A DNA stretch of 45,973 nucleotides from Actinomyces gerencseriae DSM 6844 (GTDB lineage Bacteria; Actinomycetota; Actinomycetes; Actinomycetales; Actinomycetaceae), in assembly GCF_000429265.1 (NCBI RefSeq), contig NZ_AUBN01000019.1, positions 1 to 45,973 on the forward strand, read 5' to 3'. Below are positions 7,821 through 15,901 of this stretch, piece after piece. A model generated the notes under the pieces. The model saw only the letters and a program-made list of their open reading frames with translations, was not told the origin of the DNA and made no database searches. Every line of letters begins with the position of its first letter. Position 1 is the stretch's first letter. The translations under genes and the position numbers were made by a program.

Positions 7821-9176
7821 TCAGTCCCGTGCCCGCAGGGTCTGCCCGACGCTCTGCCCACTGCGAGCGCGGGAGGAGACCACGACGGCCAGGCAGGTGG
7901 TGACCAGCGTCAGGCCCGTGACCACGCCGAGCTCCACCCGCGGTGCGCGGACGAGGACGTCGGACACCGTCAGGCCAGCCGCGCCTCCCAGAAGCGGACC
8001 CGCCACCGTGAGGGCGAGGAGACCGAGGACAGCCGCGGTGAGCGCATGGAGAGCCCCCTCAAGGACCTGCGCCGCGAGCACGCCGCCCTCGCGAGCCCCG
8101 GCGGCGCGCAGCAGGGCGGCGTCACGACGCCGTCTCCCGGCGCTCATGGCGATGACGGCGACCCCGCCGCTCCAGGCCACGACGAAGGCGAGGCCGAACA
8201 TGGACAGGAAGCCCTCGGTGGACACCGAGGCGAGGCCCAATGACCTGCCGCTGAAGAGGACGGCCACCAACCCGATCGCCACGAGAAAGGGCAGGACCGT
8301 GGCCGAGGAGCGACGCGACTCCAGGGCAGCGGTCCGCACGGCCACCTGCCACGCGGTACCGGGGACGGGCAGGGCCGCGAGCGCCCTCTGCAGCCAGGGG
8401 ACGATCCAGGGCGTGAGCAGGCATATGAGGACGACAACACCGAGGGAGCCGAGGGCGGCGGCATCAGCGGCACCGTCACTGCCGGCGCCCGCGGTCCGAA
8501 TGGTCAGCCAGGCGGAGACCGCACCCGCGCCGACCCCGCCCACTGCGGCCAGCCGAAGCAGGAGGCCGAGGACGCGGGCAGGACCCCAGCGCCGTTCCTC
8601 GTCACCACGTCCGCGTAGAAGCGCGAACTCGGGGGCGCGCGCGGCGCGCCGGGCGGCGCCCCAGCCGCCGATCATGACCGAGCCCGCGACGATGAGCGCG
8701 GACCACAGCAGATCGACGGGTTCCCACCGCGGCACGGTGCCGGCCAGGGCGACGCGCTCATCGATGAGGAGGGGCAGCATGAGGCGGGCGACGAGCACGC
8801 CGGCCGCTGTGCCGACGAGAGATCCGAGGGCGCCCACGACGACCAGCTGCCCGAGGACGACGACGCGCAGCACGATGGGCCGCATGCCGAGAGCCCTCCA
8901 CAGGCCGTGGTCGCGTTCGCGCTCGACGACGGCGAGCGCGCTGGTGGAGGTCAGCACGGCCACCGCGGCGAGCACGACGGAGACGATGATGAAGGTGGTG
9001 ACGACGGAGGCGGCCTCGATCATGCTGGCATCAGCCGTGGCGCGGGCGGAGTCCAGGGAGCCGCGCATGACCATGAACTGACCGGCCACGCAGGCCCCGG
9101 TGACGACGGCGACGGCGACGGTCCACGTCCAGGTGCCGGCGTGGCGGCGCAGATCGGCGAGGAGGAGACGCGTCAT
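7821..9176 (-). CDS. ABC transporter permease, FtsX/MacB-like
   Basis: A 451-residue membrane protein with about eight hydrophobic segments arranged as two FtsX-like halves. Each half carries the characteristic cytoplasmic motif (ERERDHGLWRALGMRP in the first, AGRRRRDAALLRAAGARE in the second) in the loop that contacts the ATPase. The start is ATG 9176, which overlaps the stop of the ATPase gene (9173-9176); an upstream extension would run through the ATPase gene. With its partner it should form a lipoprotein-, antibiotic- or peptide-exporting complex of the MacB/LolCDE/BceAB type. It lacks the large extracellular domain of BceB and MacB, so bacitracin sensing is unlikely. The substrate is unknown. 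Confidence 0.88.
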   Translation of the reverse strand: MTRLLLADLRRHAGTWTWTVAVAVVTGACVAGQFMVMRGSLDSARATADASMIEAASVVTTFIIVSVVLAAVAVLTSTSALAVVERERDHGLWRALGMRPIVLRVVVLGQLVVVGALGSLVGTAAGVLVARLMLPLLIDERVALAGTVPRWEPVDLLWSALIVAGSVMIGGWGAARRAARAPEFALLRGRGDEERRWGPARVLGLLLRLAAVGGVGAGAVSAWLTIRTAGAGSDGAADAAALGSLGVVVLICLLTPWIVPWLQRALAALPVPGTAWQVAVRTAALESRRSSATVLPFLVAIGLVAVLFSGRSLGLASVSTEGFLSMFGLAFVVAWSGGVAVIAMSAGRRRRDAALLRAAGAREGGVLAAQVLEGALHALTAAVLGLLALTVAGPLLGGAAGLTVSDVLVRAPRVELGVVTGLTLVTTCLAVVVSSRARSGQSVGQTLRARD

Positions 9177-9949
9177 CGGAGAGCCCCCTCCCGCCGTCCC
9201 ATCCGGCTCGGGCTCCCGGCACGGGCGGCGAGAACGGCCCGGGAGACCGCATCGGGGTCGCCGCCGGGCAGTTCGCCGACGATCCGGCCGGAGTCCATGA
9301 CCAGGACGCTCTGGGCGCGCGCGGCCGCCGCGGCGTCGTGAGTGACCATGAGAACCGTCGTCCCGGTCCGGCGCAGCCGGGCGAGCCAATCGAGGACGGC
9401 CGCGCCGGAGGCGACGTCGAGAGCGGCCGTGGGCTCATCGGCGAAGACGATGTCGGGGCGGGAGGCGAGTACGCGGGCGATGGCGACTCGTTGACGCTCG
9501 CCGCCGCTGAGCTGGTGCGGCAGATGGCGCGCCTGCCGGCTCAGTCCCACGCGTTCCAGGGCGGCGTCGACGTCTGCGCGGCTCAGGGGTCTGCGCCGAA
9601 GTCGGCCGGGCAGGGCGACGTTGTCCCGGACGGACAGGGCGGTGACGAGATTGTCCTCCTGGAAGACGAAACCGATGTGGTCGGCCCGGAAGCGGGCGGC
9701 AGCGGCCGGACGCAGAGCGGTGGTCTCGGTGCCGAGGACGCGGACGCTGCCGCTCGTGGGGCGATCGAGCCCGGCGACGCACTGGAGGAGGGTGGACTTG
9801 CCGCACCCGGAGGCGCCGACAAGGGCGGTGAAGGAGGCGTGCGGAAGGGCGAGGTCGACGACGTCGAGAGCGTTGACCCCGCTGCGCCGATGGCCGGGAA
9901 CGGGGTAGGTGCGGATCATACTGGAGGCGATCACGGCAAGAGCATTCAT
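9173..9949 (-). CDS. ABC transporter ATP-binding protein, MacB/LolD type
   Basis: A 258-residue nucleotide-binding subunit with Walker A GASGCGKST (45-53), Q-loop Q97 in FVFQED, signature LSGGERQ (147-153), Walker B IVFADEP (167-173) and switch H204. The order and spacing match the FtsX-associated subfamily. The start chosen is ATG 9949 (MNALAVIASSM), where similarity to the family begins; a longer frame would cross the palindromic divergent promoter. It is the first gene of a two-gene operon with the permease (4-bp overlap). It is transcribed away from the histidine kinase gene 143 bp away, a frequent layout for a transporter controlled by its neighbouring two-component system. Confidence 0.92.
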   Translation of the reverse strand: MNALAVIASSMIRTYPVPGHRRSGVNALDVVDLALPHASFTALVGASGCGKSTLLQCVAGLDRPTSGSVRVLGTETTALRPAAAARFRADHIGFVFQEDNLVTALSVRDNVALPGRLRRRPLSRADVDAALERVGLSRQARHLPHQLSGGERQRVAIARVLASRPDIVFADEPTAALDVASGAAVLDWLARLRRTGTTVLMVTHDAAAAARAQSVLVMDSGRIVGELPGGDPDAVSRAVLAARAGSPSRMGRREGALR

Positions 9950-10018
9950 GGTCCGAGGGAACCCGGGGGATGCGGATCCGGTCACTGGTGGTCGGGCCCG
10001 TTCTCCGCGATTCCATGT

Positions 10019-10036
10019 GGTGGACCCCGGTCCACC
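10019..10036. promoter_or_regulatory. 18-bp palindrome in the divergent ABC exporter / kinase promoter region
   Basis: GGTGGACC-CC-GGTCCACC is a perfect 8+8 inverted repeat in the 143-bp gap between two divergent operons. It is a plausible operator for the NarL-type response regulator encoded at 11929; this is inference from position and symmetry. Confidence 0.55.
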
Positions 10037-10079
10037 GTGAAGGGGCGCTGGGACCAGTGACCAGAGGCCCCGGGTTCCG

Positions 10080-10085
10080 TAGCGT
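10080..10085 (+). promoter_or_regulatory. -10 box (TAGCGT) for the histidine kinase, leaderless type
   Basis: The hexamer ends seven bases before ATG 10093 and no ribosome binding site is visible, so transcription probably starts at or near the A of the start codon. Confidence 0.45.
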
Positions 10086-10092
10086 CGCCCCC

Positions 10093-11688
10093 ATGACGTC
10101 GACGGACCGGACCGGCCGAGCCGGCGAGCGCACTGGAACCGCCGGGCCCGCCGCTTCAGATGGACCCACCGCATCAGGTGGGTCGGCCGAGCCGGCGGGG
10201 CGCACCACTCCGTCCACGTCGGCCGGGCCGGCCGCTTCAGGCGAGCCAGCCGAGTCGGCGGCCTGGGCGGGGCCCGCCTCGGACGCGCTCATCACCCCGG
10301 CAGAACCCGCCGACTCAGCCGAACCGGCAGAACCCGCCGCTGTTAACCCGCACCTGCGTCGCGTCGTCCTCATCGTCGGCGAGATCGTGCGCGCCGCCCT
10401 GTGGATACCACTGCTCATCGCGCTCATCCCCCTGGCCCTGGCCTTCCACCTCGTGGTGCCCGCGGCCGCCGCGACCGAGCGAACGATCGCCCGAGCAGTG
10501 GGCGCGAAGGCGCCCTCGGCACGGCTGGGCGCCGCGCAGGCGCAGCACCCGGGGCGGCCACGGGGCAGCGCCGGCCGGACCCGAGGGAGCACCCCGCCCG
10601 AGGGCCTGGGGAGATGGCTCGCCTCCCGCGTGACCAGATCGGCATTCTGGCGTCAGGACCTGCCCCTGTGCCTGGGCGCCCTCATGCTGACGACGGTCGG
10701 CTTCTTCCTGACGACCATCGGCGGGCTGCTGGCCATCACCTGCATCGCGATCCCCTTCATGGCCACCCCCGATCGGCCGATCCGGATCAACGCGTGCGCC
10801 GTGCACGTGGTCGGCGCGAGAGCGGGGGAGATCTGGTGGACGGCACCGATCGGCGTCGCCGTCCTGGTTCTCACCCTGGCTCTGCTGCTCGGATTGGGAG
10901 CTCTGCGCACGCGAATGGTCGAGGCCCTCTCCGAGAACCGGCAGGCGAAGCGCATCGAGGCGCTGACCGCCGAGGTCGGTCACCTGACGGCGGGGCGGGC
11001 CACGCTCGTCGACGCCTTCGACGCCGAGCGCGCCCGCATCGAACGGGATCTGCACGACGGCGCCCAGCAGGAGCTCGTCGCCCTCGCCATGGCCCTGGGC
11101 ACGACCCGTCTGCGCACGGAATCGCTGGATGCCCTGGGACGGACGGGAGAGCTGCGCGCCGACCTGCTCGCCGACCTCGACGTCGCGCAGGATCGCGCTG
11201 AAGCGGCACTGCGATCGCTGCGCGAGACGGTGCACGGCATTCGACCGGCCGTCCTGACCGAGCGGGGCCTGTCCGCAGCGCTGCGCGATCTGGCGGGGCG
11301 AGCGCCGCTGCCGACGACGGTCCGGATCTCCGACGACGCGATCGACCGCGGGTCGGTCTCCTCGCCGGTGTCCACGACCGTCTACTTCGCCATCGCCGAG
11401 GCCCTGACCAACGCGGCCAGGCACGCGGGCGCCGGGGCGCGCGCCGTGGTGGAGCTCGAATGCGCGGCGGAGGGCCTGACCGCCGTGGTCGCCGACGACG
11501 GGTGCGGCGGGGCGGAGGCGGTGACCGCCGGCTCGACGGGGCTGCGCGGCATGGCGCAGCGGGTGGAGTCCGTGGGCGGGGCGCTCGACGTCGTCTCCCC
11601 CGTCGGAGGCGGGACGACGCTGACGATCACCGCTCCTCTGATGCCGCCGTGGGCGACAGGAGAGGACGCGGCGAGGGGCGGCTTCTGA
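10093..11688 (+). CDS. Sensor histidine kinase, NarL/DesK-type (HisKA_3)
   Basis: A 531-residue membrane kinase. Residues 1-83 are an Ala/Pro/Ser-rich low-complexity tail, and hydrophobic segments lie at about 89-123, 190-223 and 250-270. The dimerisation box ERARIERDLHDGAQQELVALA contains the phospho-accepting H321 of the HisKA_3 class. The ATPase domain has the N box ALTNAARHAG, the G1 box VADDGCGG and G2 STGLRGMAQRVESVGG. There is no large extracytoplasmic sensor domain, so it probably senses the membrane or its ABC partner. The start ATG 10093 follows a -10 box directly; upstream in-frame starts would cross the palindrome. The response regulator follows 240 bp downstream. Confidence 0.92.
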   Translation: MTSTDRTGRAGERTGTAGPAASDGPTASGGSAEPAGRTTPSTSAGPAASGEPAESAAWAGPASDALITPAEPADSAEPAEPAAVNPHLRRVVLIVGEIVRAALWIPLLIALIPLALAFHLVVPAAAATERTIARAVGAKAPSARLGAAQAQHPGRPRGSAGRTRGSTPPEGLGRWLASRVTRSAFWRQDLPLCLGALMLTTVGFFLTTIGGLLAITCIAIPFMATPDRPIRINACAVHVVGARAGEIWWTAPIGVAVLVLTLALLLGLGALRTRMVEALSENRQAKRIEALTAEVGHLTAGRATLVDAFDAERARIERDLHDGAQQELVALAMALGTTRLRTESLDALGRTGELRADLLADLDVAQDRAEAALRSLRETVHGIRPAVLTERGLSAALRDLAGRAPLPTTVRISDDAIDRGSVSSPVSTTVYFAIAEALTNAARHAGAGARAVVELECAAEGLTAVVADDGCGGAEAVTAGSTGLRGMAQRVESVGGALDVVSPVGGGTTLTITAPLMPPWATGEDAARGGF

Positions 11689-11928
11689 AACGCGGCGTCG
11701 CGCTGTCGCGGTGCACCGGCCCCGTGGCAGCAGAGTTCGACGGGACGTCGGGATCATCTACGGGCGCGCAGACGGACCGGCCCCGTGGCAGCAGGGCCCG
11801 GAGCCCTCGCGAATGCGCGGCGGACGGGCCCGTGTCGATGGTCGAAGGGCCCGCGGACCGCACCGCGCGCACAGCGCCCGCGATGGACGAGTTCGCAGAG
11901 GTCGATCGCGGACAGGCACTATGAACGC

Positions 11929-12684
11929 ATGAGGATCTTGCTCGCCGACGACGCCGTCCTGCTCCGCGAGGGTTTGGCGGGACTGCTGACCGCAGCGGGC
12001 CACGAGGTGGTCGCCCAGGTGGCCGACGCCGACGCGCTGCGCGCCGAGGTCGCACGACTGATGGCGGAGGGCGAGCCTCCGGATGCCGTGGTCACCGATG
12101 TGCGGATGCCGCCGACGAGAACCGACGACGGCCTGCGGGCGGCCATCGACCTGCGCGCGTCGCACCCCGGGTTGCCCGTGGTGGTGCTCAGCGCCTATGT
12201 GGCCGGGCCCTATCTCGGCGAGCTCCTCGAAGGGGACGACGGCTCGGTCGGCTATCTGCTCAAGGAACGGGTGGGACGCGTGAGCGACTTCCTGCGCTCC
12301 CTGGATGTGGTGGTCTCGGGCGGTGTCGTCATCGACCCGGAGGTTCTGGCTCACCTTATGACGGCCGGGGCGGGCACGGCGCACAGCACGGCCGGGGCGG
12401 GCACGGCGCACAGCACGGCCGGATACGACGAGGCAACCGTTCCTCCCGCTGGTCGGGAGGAACGGGACGGTCCGCAACTGGGGAGACTGACCCCGCGGGA
12501 GGCCGAGGTCATCACGCTCATGGCGGAGGGACTGTCCAACAGGCAGATCGCGGAGCGGCTGGTGCTGTCCGACGGAGCAGTGGCCAAGCACGTGGCGAAT
12601 GTCTTCCTCAAACTGGACCTGCTGCCGGGAGAGGAGAACCGGCGCGTGCGGGCGGTGCTCACCTGGTTGCGCGCCCACGCCTGA
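11929..12684 (+). CDS. Response regulator, NarL/LuxR family
   Basis: A 251-residue two-domain regulator. The receiver (1-120) has the acidic pair D7/D8, phosphorylation site D57 in VVTDVRMPP, a Ser switch in VVLSAYV and the conserved Lys in GYLLKERV. The LuxR-type HTH (about 183-250) reads LTPREAEVITLMAEGLSNRQIAERL...VAKHVANVF. The linker at about 145-162 contains a nine-residue tandem repeat (TAGAGTAHS twice) made by an exact 27-bp duplication at 12361-12414. The start ATG 11929 matches the usual start of the receiver (MRILLADD). Together with the upstream kinase it should control the divergent ABC exporter; that target is inferred. Confidence 0.93.
   Translation: MRILLADDAVLLREGLAGLLTAAGHEVVAQVADADALRAEVARLMAEGEPPDAVVTDVRMPPTRTDDGLRAAIDLRASHPGLPVVVLSAYVAGPYLGELLEGDDGSVGYLLKERVGRVSDFLRSLDVVVSGGVVIDPEVLAHLMTAGAGTAHSTAGAGTAHSTAGYDEATVPPAGREERDGPQLGRLTPREAEVITLMAEGLSNRQIAERLVLSDGAVAKHVANVFLKLDLLPGEENRRVRAVLTWLRAHA
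12361..12414 (+). repeat. 27-bp exact tandem duplication inside the response regulator gene
   Basis: Two identical 27-bp copies (12361-12387, 12388-12414) keep the reading frame and lengthen the interdomain linker by nine residues. Confidence 0.85.
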
Positions 12685-12735
12685 CCGACGGCGGCCAACA
12701 GCGTCCGGGCGCCGGACCCGGTGCAACTCCTTCGT

Positions 12736-12790
12736 CGAGATCGGTCGGGTTCCGGCTCGAGATCGGTCGGGTTCCGCGCCGAGATCGAGC
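12736..12790 (+). repeat. 22-bp tandem repeat family A, locus 4
   Basis: Two 22-bp units (12736-12757, 12758-12779) and a partial third begin 52 bases past the response regulator stop. The array is flanked by two copies of CCGGTGCAACTC (12719 and 12802). Confidence 0.85.
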
Positions 12791-12956
12791 ATCCCCTGGA
12801 TCCGGTGCAACTCTGCTGCACACCGGATCACCCGCTGACCTCATCCGACGGGAACCGCCGTCGTACCCCCGGAGTCTCATCGCGCAACCCCTGATGGCAC
12901 TGGTCTTTGGTACCCACCCGCCCCGGCATCGCACCGTCGTCATCGGAGTGAGGCGC

Positions 12957-13344
12957 CCACGGAACTCATGCCCTTGACGCCCACCGCGGCAGCACTCCAC
13001 GTCGGCACGTTGGTCCACCATCTGCTCACGCCCTTGGCCGACCGAACCCTCCCCAAACGCCATCACGGGTATGGCTCCACAGAACTCGCACTCTTGGCGC
13101 CCGGACCTGCCGGGCTCGCCCTCACCGGCCCCGGGGTCGTCTCCTCTGGCCCTCAGCAGAGAGCCCCACCGAGCCCGAATGAGATGTGAGTGAGCTGCCG
13201 TTTCCTCGCCTCGCGGCAGGGGCAGGACCCCGCCGCCTCCACCACCGACCGCCAGACGTTCCTCGCCCCATGGCAGGGGCAGGACCCCGCCGGCATTGGC
13301 GTAGATGAATGAGTCGGCTCCCCGCACCTTTGGCGGGGGATCGG
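12957..13344. CRISPR. Possible decayed CRISPR-like array (no cas genes)
   Basis: Seven related segments of about 28-30 bp begin near 12957, 13018, 13077, 13138, 13199, 13257 and 13316, spaced 61, 59, 61, 61, 58 and 59 bp. That is the pitch of a type I-E array (28-29-bp repeat plus 32-bp spacer). The last copy keeps a repeat-like hairpin, CCCCGC-ACCTTTG-GCGGGG. The copies at 13199 and 13257 are near-identical, and those at 12957 and 13077 share ACTC-N5-CTTG-N-CGCCC. The repeats are much more divergent than in a live array and the window has no cas genes, so this would be a relic. A decayed minisatellite is the alternative. Confidence 0.4.
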
Positions 13345-13462
13345 GCCGGAAACCGGTCAGTCGAGGCAACGCGAAGGCTGATTCGCTGGATTCTGGTTCG
13401 GACCGTCCACGCGCTCCCGGAGCCGGGCCGGTCGTCCGGTACTGCTTCGCGGCGAGAGCCCC

Positions 13463-13624
13463 GCGCGGTCGTACCCTTTTGCGCGCGGTCGTACTGTTCT
13501 CCGCGCGGTCGTACCCTTCCGCGCCAAGTCGTACCTTAGGGAGGCTCTAGGGTACGACCGCGCGCCCCCGGGTACGACCGCGCCCCCCCGAGTACGACCG
13601 CGCGCCCCCGAGTACGACCGCGCG
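13463..13624. repeat. Mirror-symmetric array family B, locus 3 (largest)
   Basis: Left copies of GCGCGGTCGTAC start at 13463, 13483 and 13503, with a variant at 13523, exactly 20 bp apart. Right copies of GTACGACCGCGC start at 13552, 13572, 13592 and 13612, again exactly 20 bp apart. The centre (about 13529-13558) is an imperfect hairpin, TCGTACCTTAG-GGAGGCT-CTAGGGTACGA. The array ends about 255 bp before upp. Confidence 0.88.
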
Positions 13625-13867
13625 CCCGCAACCAGGCTCCGGAACCACCCGCGATGCCCGCAGACACACCGAAGGCCACGGCGCCCCGCCCACAACCGCC
13701 GCGAACATGTGACACAACCCGAGCCCGAATAAGTCTCATGGAAACACGACCGCGTCACGGAGCCGCCCCGCCTCGCCGTCGCCACCCCGCCGGAGCCCCC
13801 CCCATCGAGCCCCGCCCCGCCACCGCCGACGACCGCGGTTCGGCACGTCCGAGGGGCTCGTACACCG

Positions 13868-13873
13868 TAGGCT
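13868..13873 (+). promoter_or_regulatory. -10 box (TAGGCT) of upp, leaderless type
   Basis: The hexamer is separated from ATG 13880 by exactly six bases and no ribosome binding site is present, so upp is probably translated from a leaderless mRNA. Confidence 0.5.
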
Positions 13874-13879
13874 GACCCC

Positions 13880-14518
13880 ATGCGTCTTCACGTTGCCGAT
13901 CACCCGCTCATCGACCACAAGCTCTCCGTTCTGCGTGATCGGACGACGCCGTCGGCGGTATTCCGCCAGTTGGTCGATGAGCTCGTGACCCTCCTGGCCT
14001 ACGAGGCCACCCGCGAGGTTCGCACCGAGAGAGTCGAGATCACCACCCCGGTCGCGGTCGCCCACTGCCTGCGCCTGTCCGAGCCGCGGCCCATCGTCGT
14101 GCCCATCCTGCGCGCGGGCCTGGGCATGCTCGAAGGCATGACCCGCCTCCTCCCGACGGCGGAGGTCGGCTTCCTGGGCATGAGGCGCGACGACGACACC
14201 CTCGAGGTGGAGACCTACGCCAACCGCCTGCCCGACGATCTCTCCGGTCGCCAGTGCTTCGTCATCGACCCCATGCTGGCCACCGGCCACACCCTGGTCG
14301 CCGCCATCGACTACCTGCTGGAGCGCGGCGCCCGCGACGTCACCGCCATCTGCCTCATCGCCGCCCCCGAGGGCATCAAGACCCTTGAGACCGCCGTGGG
14401 AGGTCGCGCCAACGTCACCGTCGTCACCGCGGCCGAGGACGAGCGGCTCAACGAGCACGCCTACATCGTCCCGGGCCTGGGCGACGCAGGAGACCGGCTC
14501 TACGGCATCGTCGACTGA
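13880..14518 (+). CDS. upp: Uracil phosphoribosyltransferase
   Basis: This pyrimidine salvage enzyme makes UMP from uracil and PRPP. The 212-residue length is standard. Visible landmarks are [14 protein letters not shown], the PRPP loop [13 protein letters not shown] and the C-terminal uracil-binding segment [15 protein letters not shown]. All are intact, so it should be active. It is a single gene flanked by non-coding repeat DNA upstream and a 279-bp gap downstream, with a leaderless-type promoter immediately before the ATG. Its neighbours (two-component system, iron transporter) are functionally unrelated. Confidence 0.97.
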   Translation: MRLHVADHPLIDHKLSVLRDRTTPSAVFRQLVDELVTLLAYEATREVRTERVEITTPVAVAHCLRLSEPRPIVVPILRAGLGMLEGMTRLLPTAEVGFLGMRRDDDTLEVETYANRLPDDLSGRQCFVIDPMLATGHTLVAAIDYLLERGARDVTAICLIAAPEGIKTLETAVGGRANVTVVTAAEDERLNEHAYIVPGLGDAGDRLYGIVD

Positions 14519-14729
14519 CCCCCGGCCGCCCACCCGAGCACGGCCTCGGGCCACCGCGAGCCGCTTGGGGGCACGCGACGGCGAGACGAGGCGGAGCTCG
14601 CCCAAGCCGCCGCCCCCACGAGCCACCGGCCATCGCGGCCGCGGGCGACGAGAAGGCCCCCAAGCCGCCGCACCCGGGCCGCCAACCCGTCATCGCCGCG
14701 ACCCATGTGCTGACGCACCGGCGCCCTTG

Positions 14730-14748
14730 TTAGGAAAGCCTTACGTAT
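14730..14748 (+). promoter_or_regulatory. DtxR/IdeR-like iron box overlapping a -10 box
   Basis: The 19-mer starting TTAGGAAAGCCTTACG matches 13 of 19 positions of the classical iron box TTAGGTTAGGCTAACCTAA. It overlaps a TATCAT -10 candidate (14746-14751) 46 bases before the iron-binding protein start. Iron-loaded DtxR/IdeR bound here would block transcription of the operon. Confidence 0.6.
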
Positions 14749-14797
14749 CATAAAGTTCGGGCACTCGCCGTTATCCGCTCGTGTCCGAAGGGCCCCT

Positions 14798-15901
14798 ATG
14801 CAGCTCTCCCGCAAGCACTTCCTCCTCGCCTCCCTCACGGTGGCCACGGGCACCGCCCTGGCCGCCTGCTCGCGCGCATCGAGCCCGGGCCCCGACGACG
14901 GCACCCGCACGATCACCGACCACGGCGACAAGCAGGTCACCCTGCCCGCCACGGTCACGCGCGTCGCATTCGATCAGATCCCGATCGAGTCGACCTACCT
15001 CGCCTACTTCGACGGCTCGGCGCCCAACCTCGTCGGCATGAGGCCGGACCGGGTCTCCGCCCTGAGGGAGACCATCGCCGCCCGGATCGCCCCCGAGATC
15101 CTCGAGGTCGACACCTCCTACTACGACAACGGCGAGCTCAACACCGAGTCGCTGCTGAACCTCGACGTCGACGTCGTCTTCTACAACGCCTTCAACGACA
15201 AGCACGGCCAGATGTTCGAGACGGCCGGCATCCCCGCCGTCGGCTTCACCACGAAGGGCGACCCGACCAGCACCTACGCCGACTGGATGCACCTGCTCGA
15301 GGACGTGTTCAACGAGCCCGGCAAGATGACCGACAAGATCGCCCTGGGCACCGGATACGTCGAGGACGCCCAGGCGCGCGCCGCCCGGGTCGCGGAGGCC
15401 GACAGGCTCTCGGCGCTCGTGCTCATGGGCGTGGAGGGCGGCCAGCCCGTGGTGGCCGCGGGCACCGAGGGCTGGTTCACCGACTGCTGGGCCAAGCGCA
15501 TGAGCTACAACGACGCCGCCGAGGGCACCGAGGGGTCCCGCCTGCAGATGACCCTCGAGGAGGTCCTCCGCCGGGATCCCGATTCCATCCTGGTCACGGG
15601 CAAGGGCATGAGCAACCTGACCGCGGCGGACGTCCTGGCGGGAAGCGTCGACGGCGTCGACTTCACCCAACTGACCGCCTACAAGAACAAGGCCGTCTAC
15701 TCCACGGGGCTGGGCATGTGGAACTGGTTCACGCCCAACCCGGACGCGCCGCTGGCCGCCTACTGGGTCGGCTCCGAGCTCTACCCCGACCAGTTCGCCG
15801 ACATCGACCTGCCGGCCCTGACCAAGGACTACTACCACCGGATGTACGCCTTCGACCTCACCGACGAGCAGGTCGCCACCATCATCGATCCGGACGCCTG
15901 A
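14798..15901 (+). CDS. Iron-siderophore ABC transporter, substrate-binding lipoprotein
   Basis: A 367-residue lipoprotein with a signal sequence ending in the lipobox LAAC (Cys24). The periplasmic-binding fold of the FecB/FhuD type is indicated by TITDHGDKQVTLPATVTRVAF near the N terminus and DVVFYNAFNDKHGQMFETAGIPAVGF in the first lobe. It should capture a ferric siderophore or haem outside the membrane and deliver it to the permease encoded next. The stop overlaps the permease start by one base, and a DtxR-like box precedes the gene. The ligand cannot be deduced from the sequence. Confidence 0.92.
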   Translation: MQLSRKHFLLASLTVATGTALAACSRASSPGPDDGTRTITDHGDKQVTLPATVTRVAFDQIPIESTYLAYFDGSAPNLVGMRPDRVSALRETIAARIAPEILEVDTSYYDNGELNTESLLNLDVDVVFYNAFNDKHGQMFETAGIPAVGFTTKGDPTSTYADWMHLLEDVFNEPGKMTDKIALGTGYVEDAQARAARVAEADRLSALVLMGVEGGQPVVAAGTEGWFTDCWAKRMSYNDAAEGTEGSRLQMTLEEVLRRDPDSILVTGKGMSNLTAADVLAGSVDGVDFTQLTAYKNKAVYSTGLGMWNWFTPNPDAPLAAYWVGSELYPDQFADIDLPALTKDYYHRMYAFDLTDEQVATIIDPDA

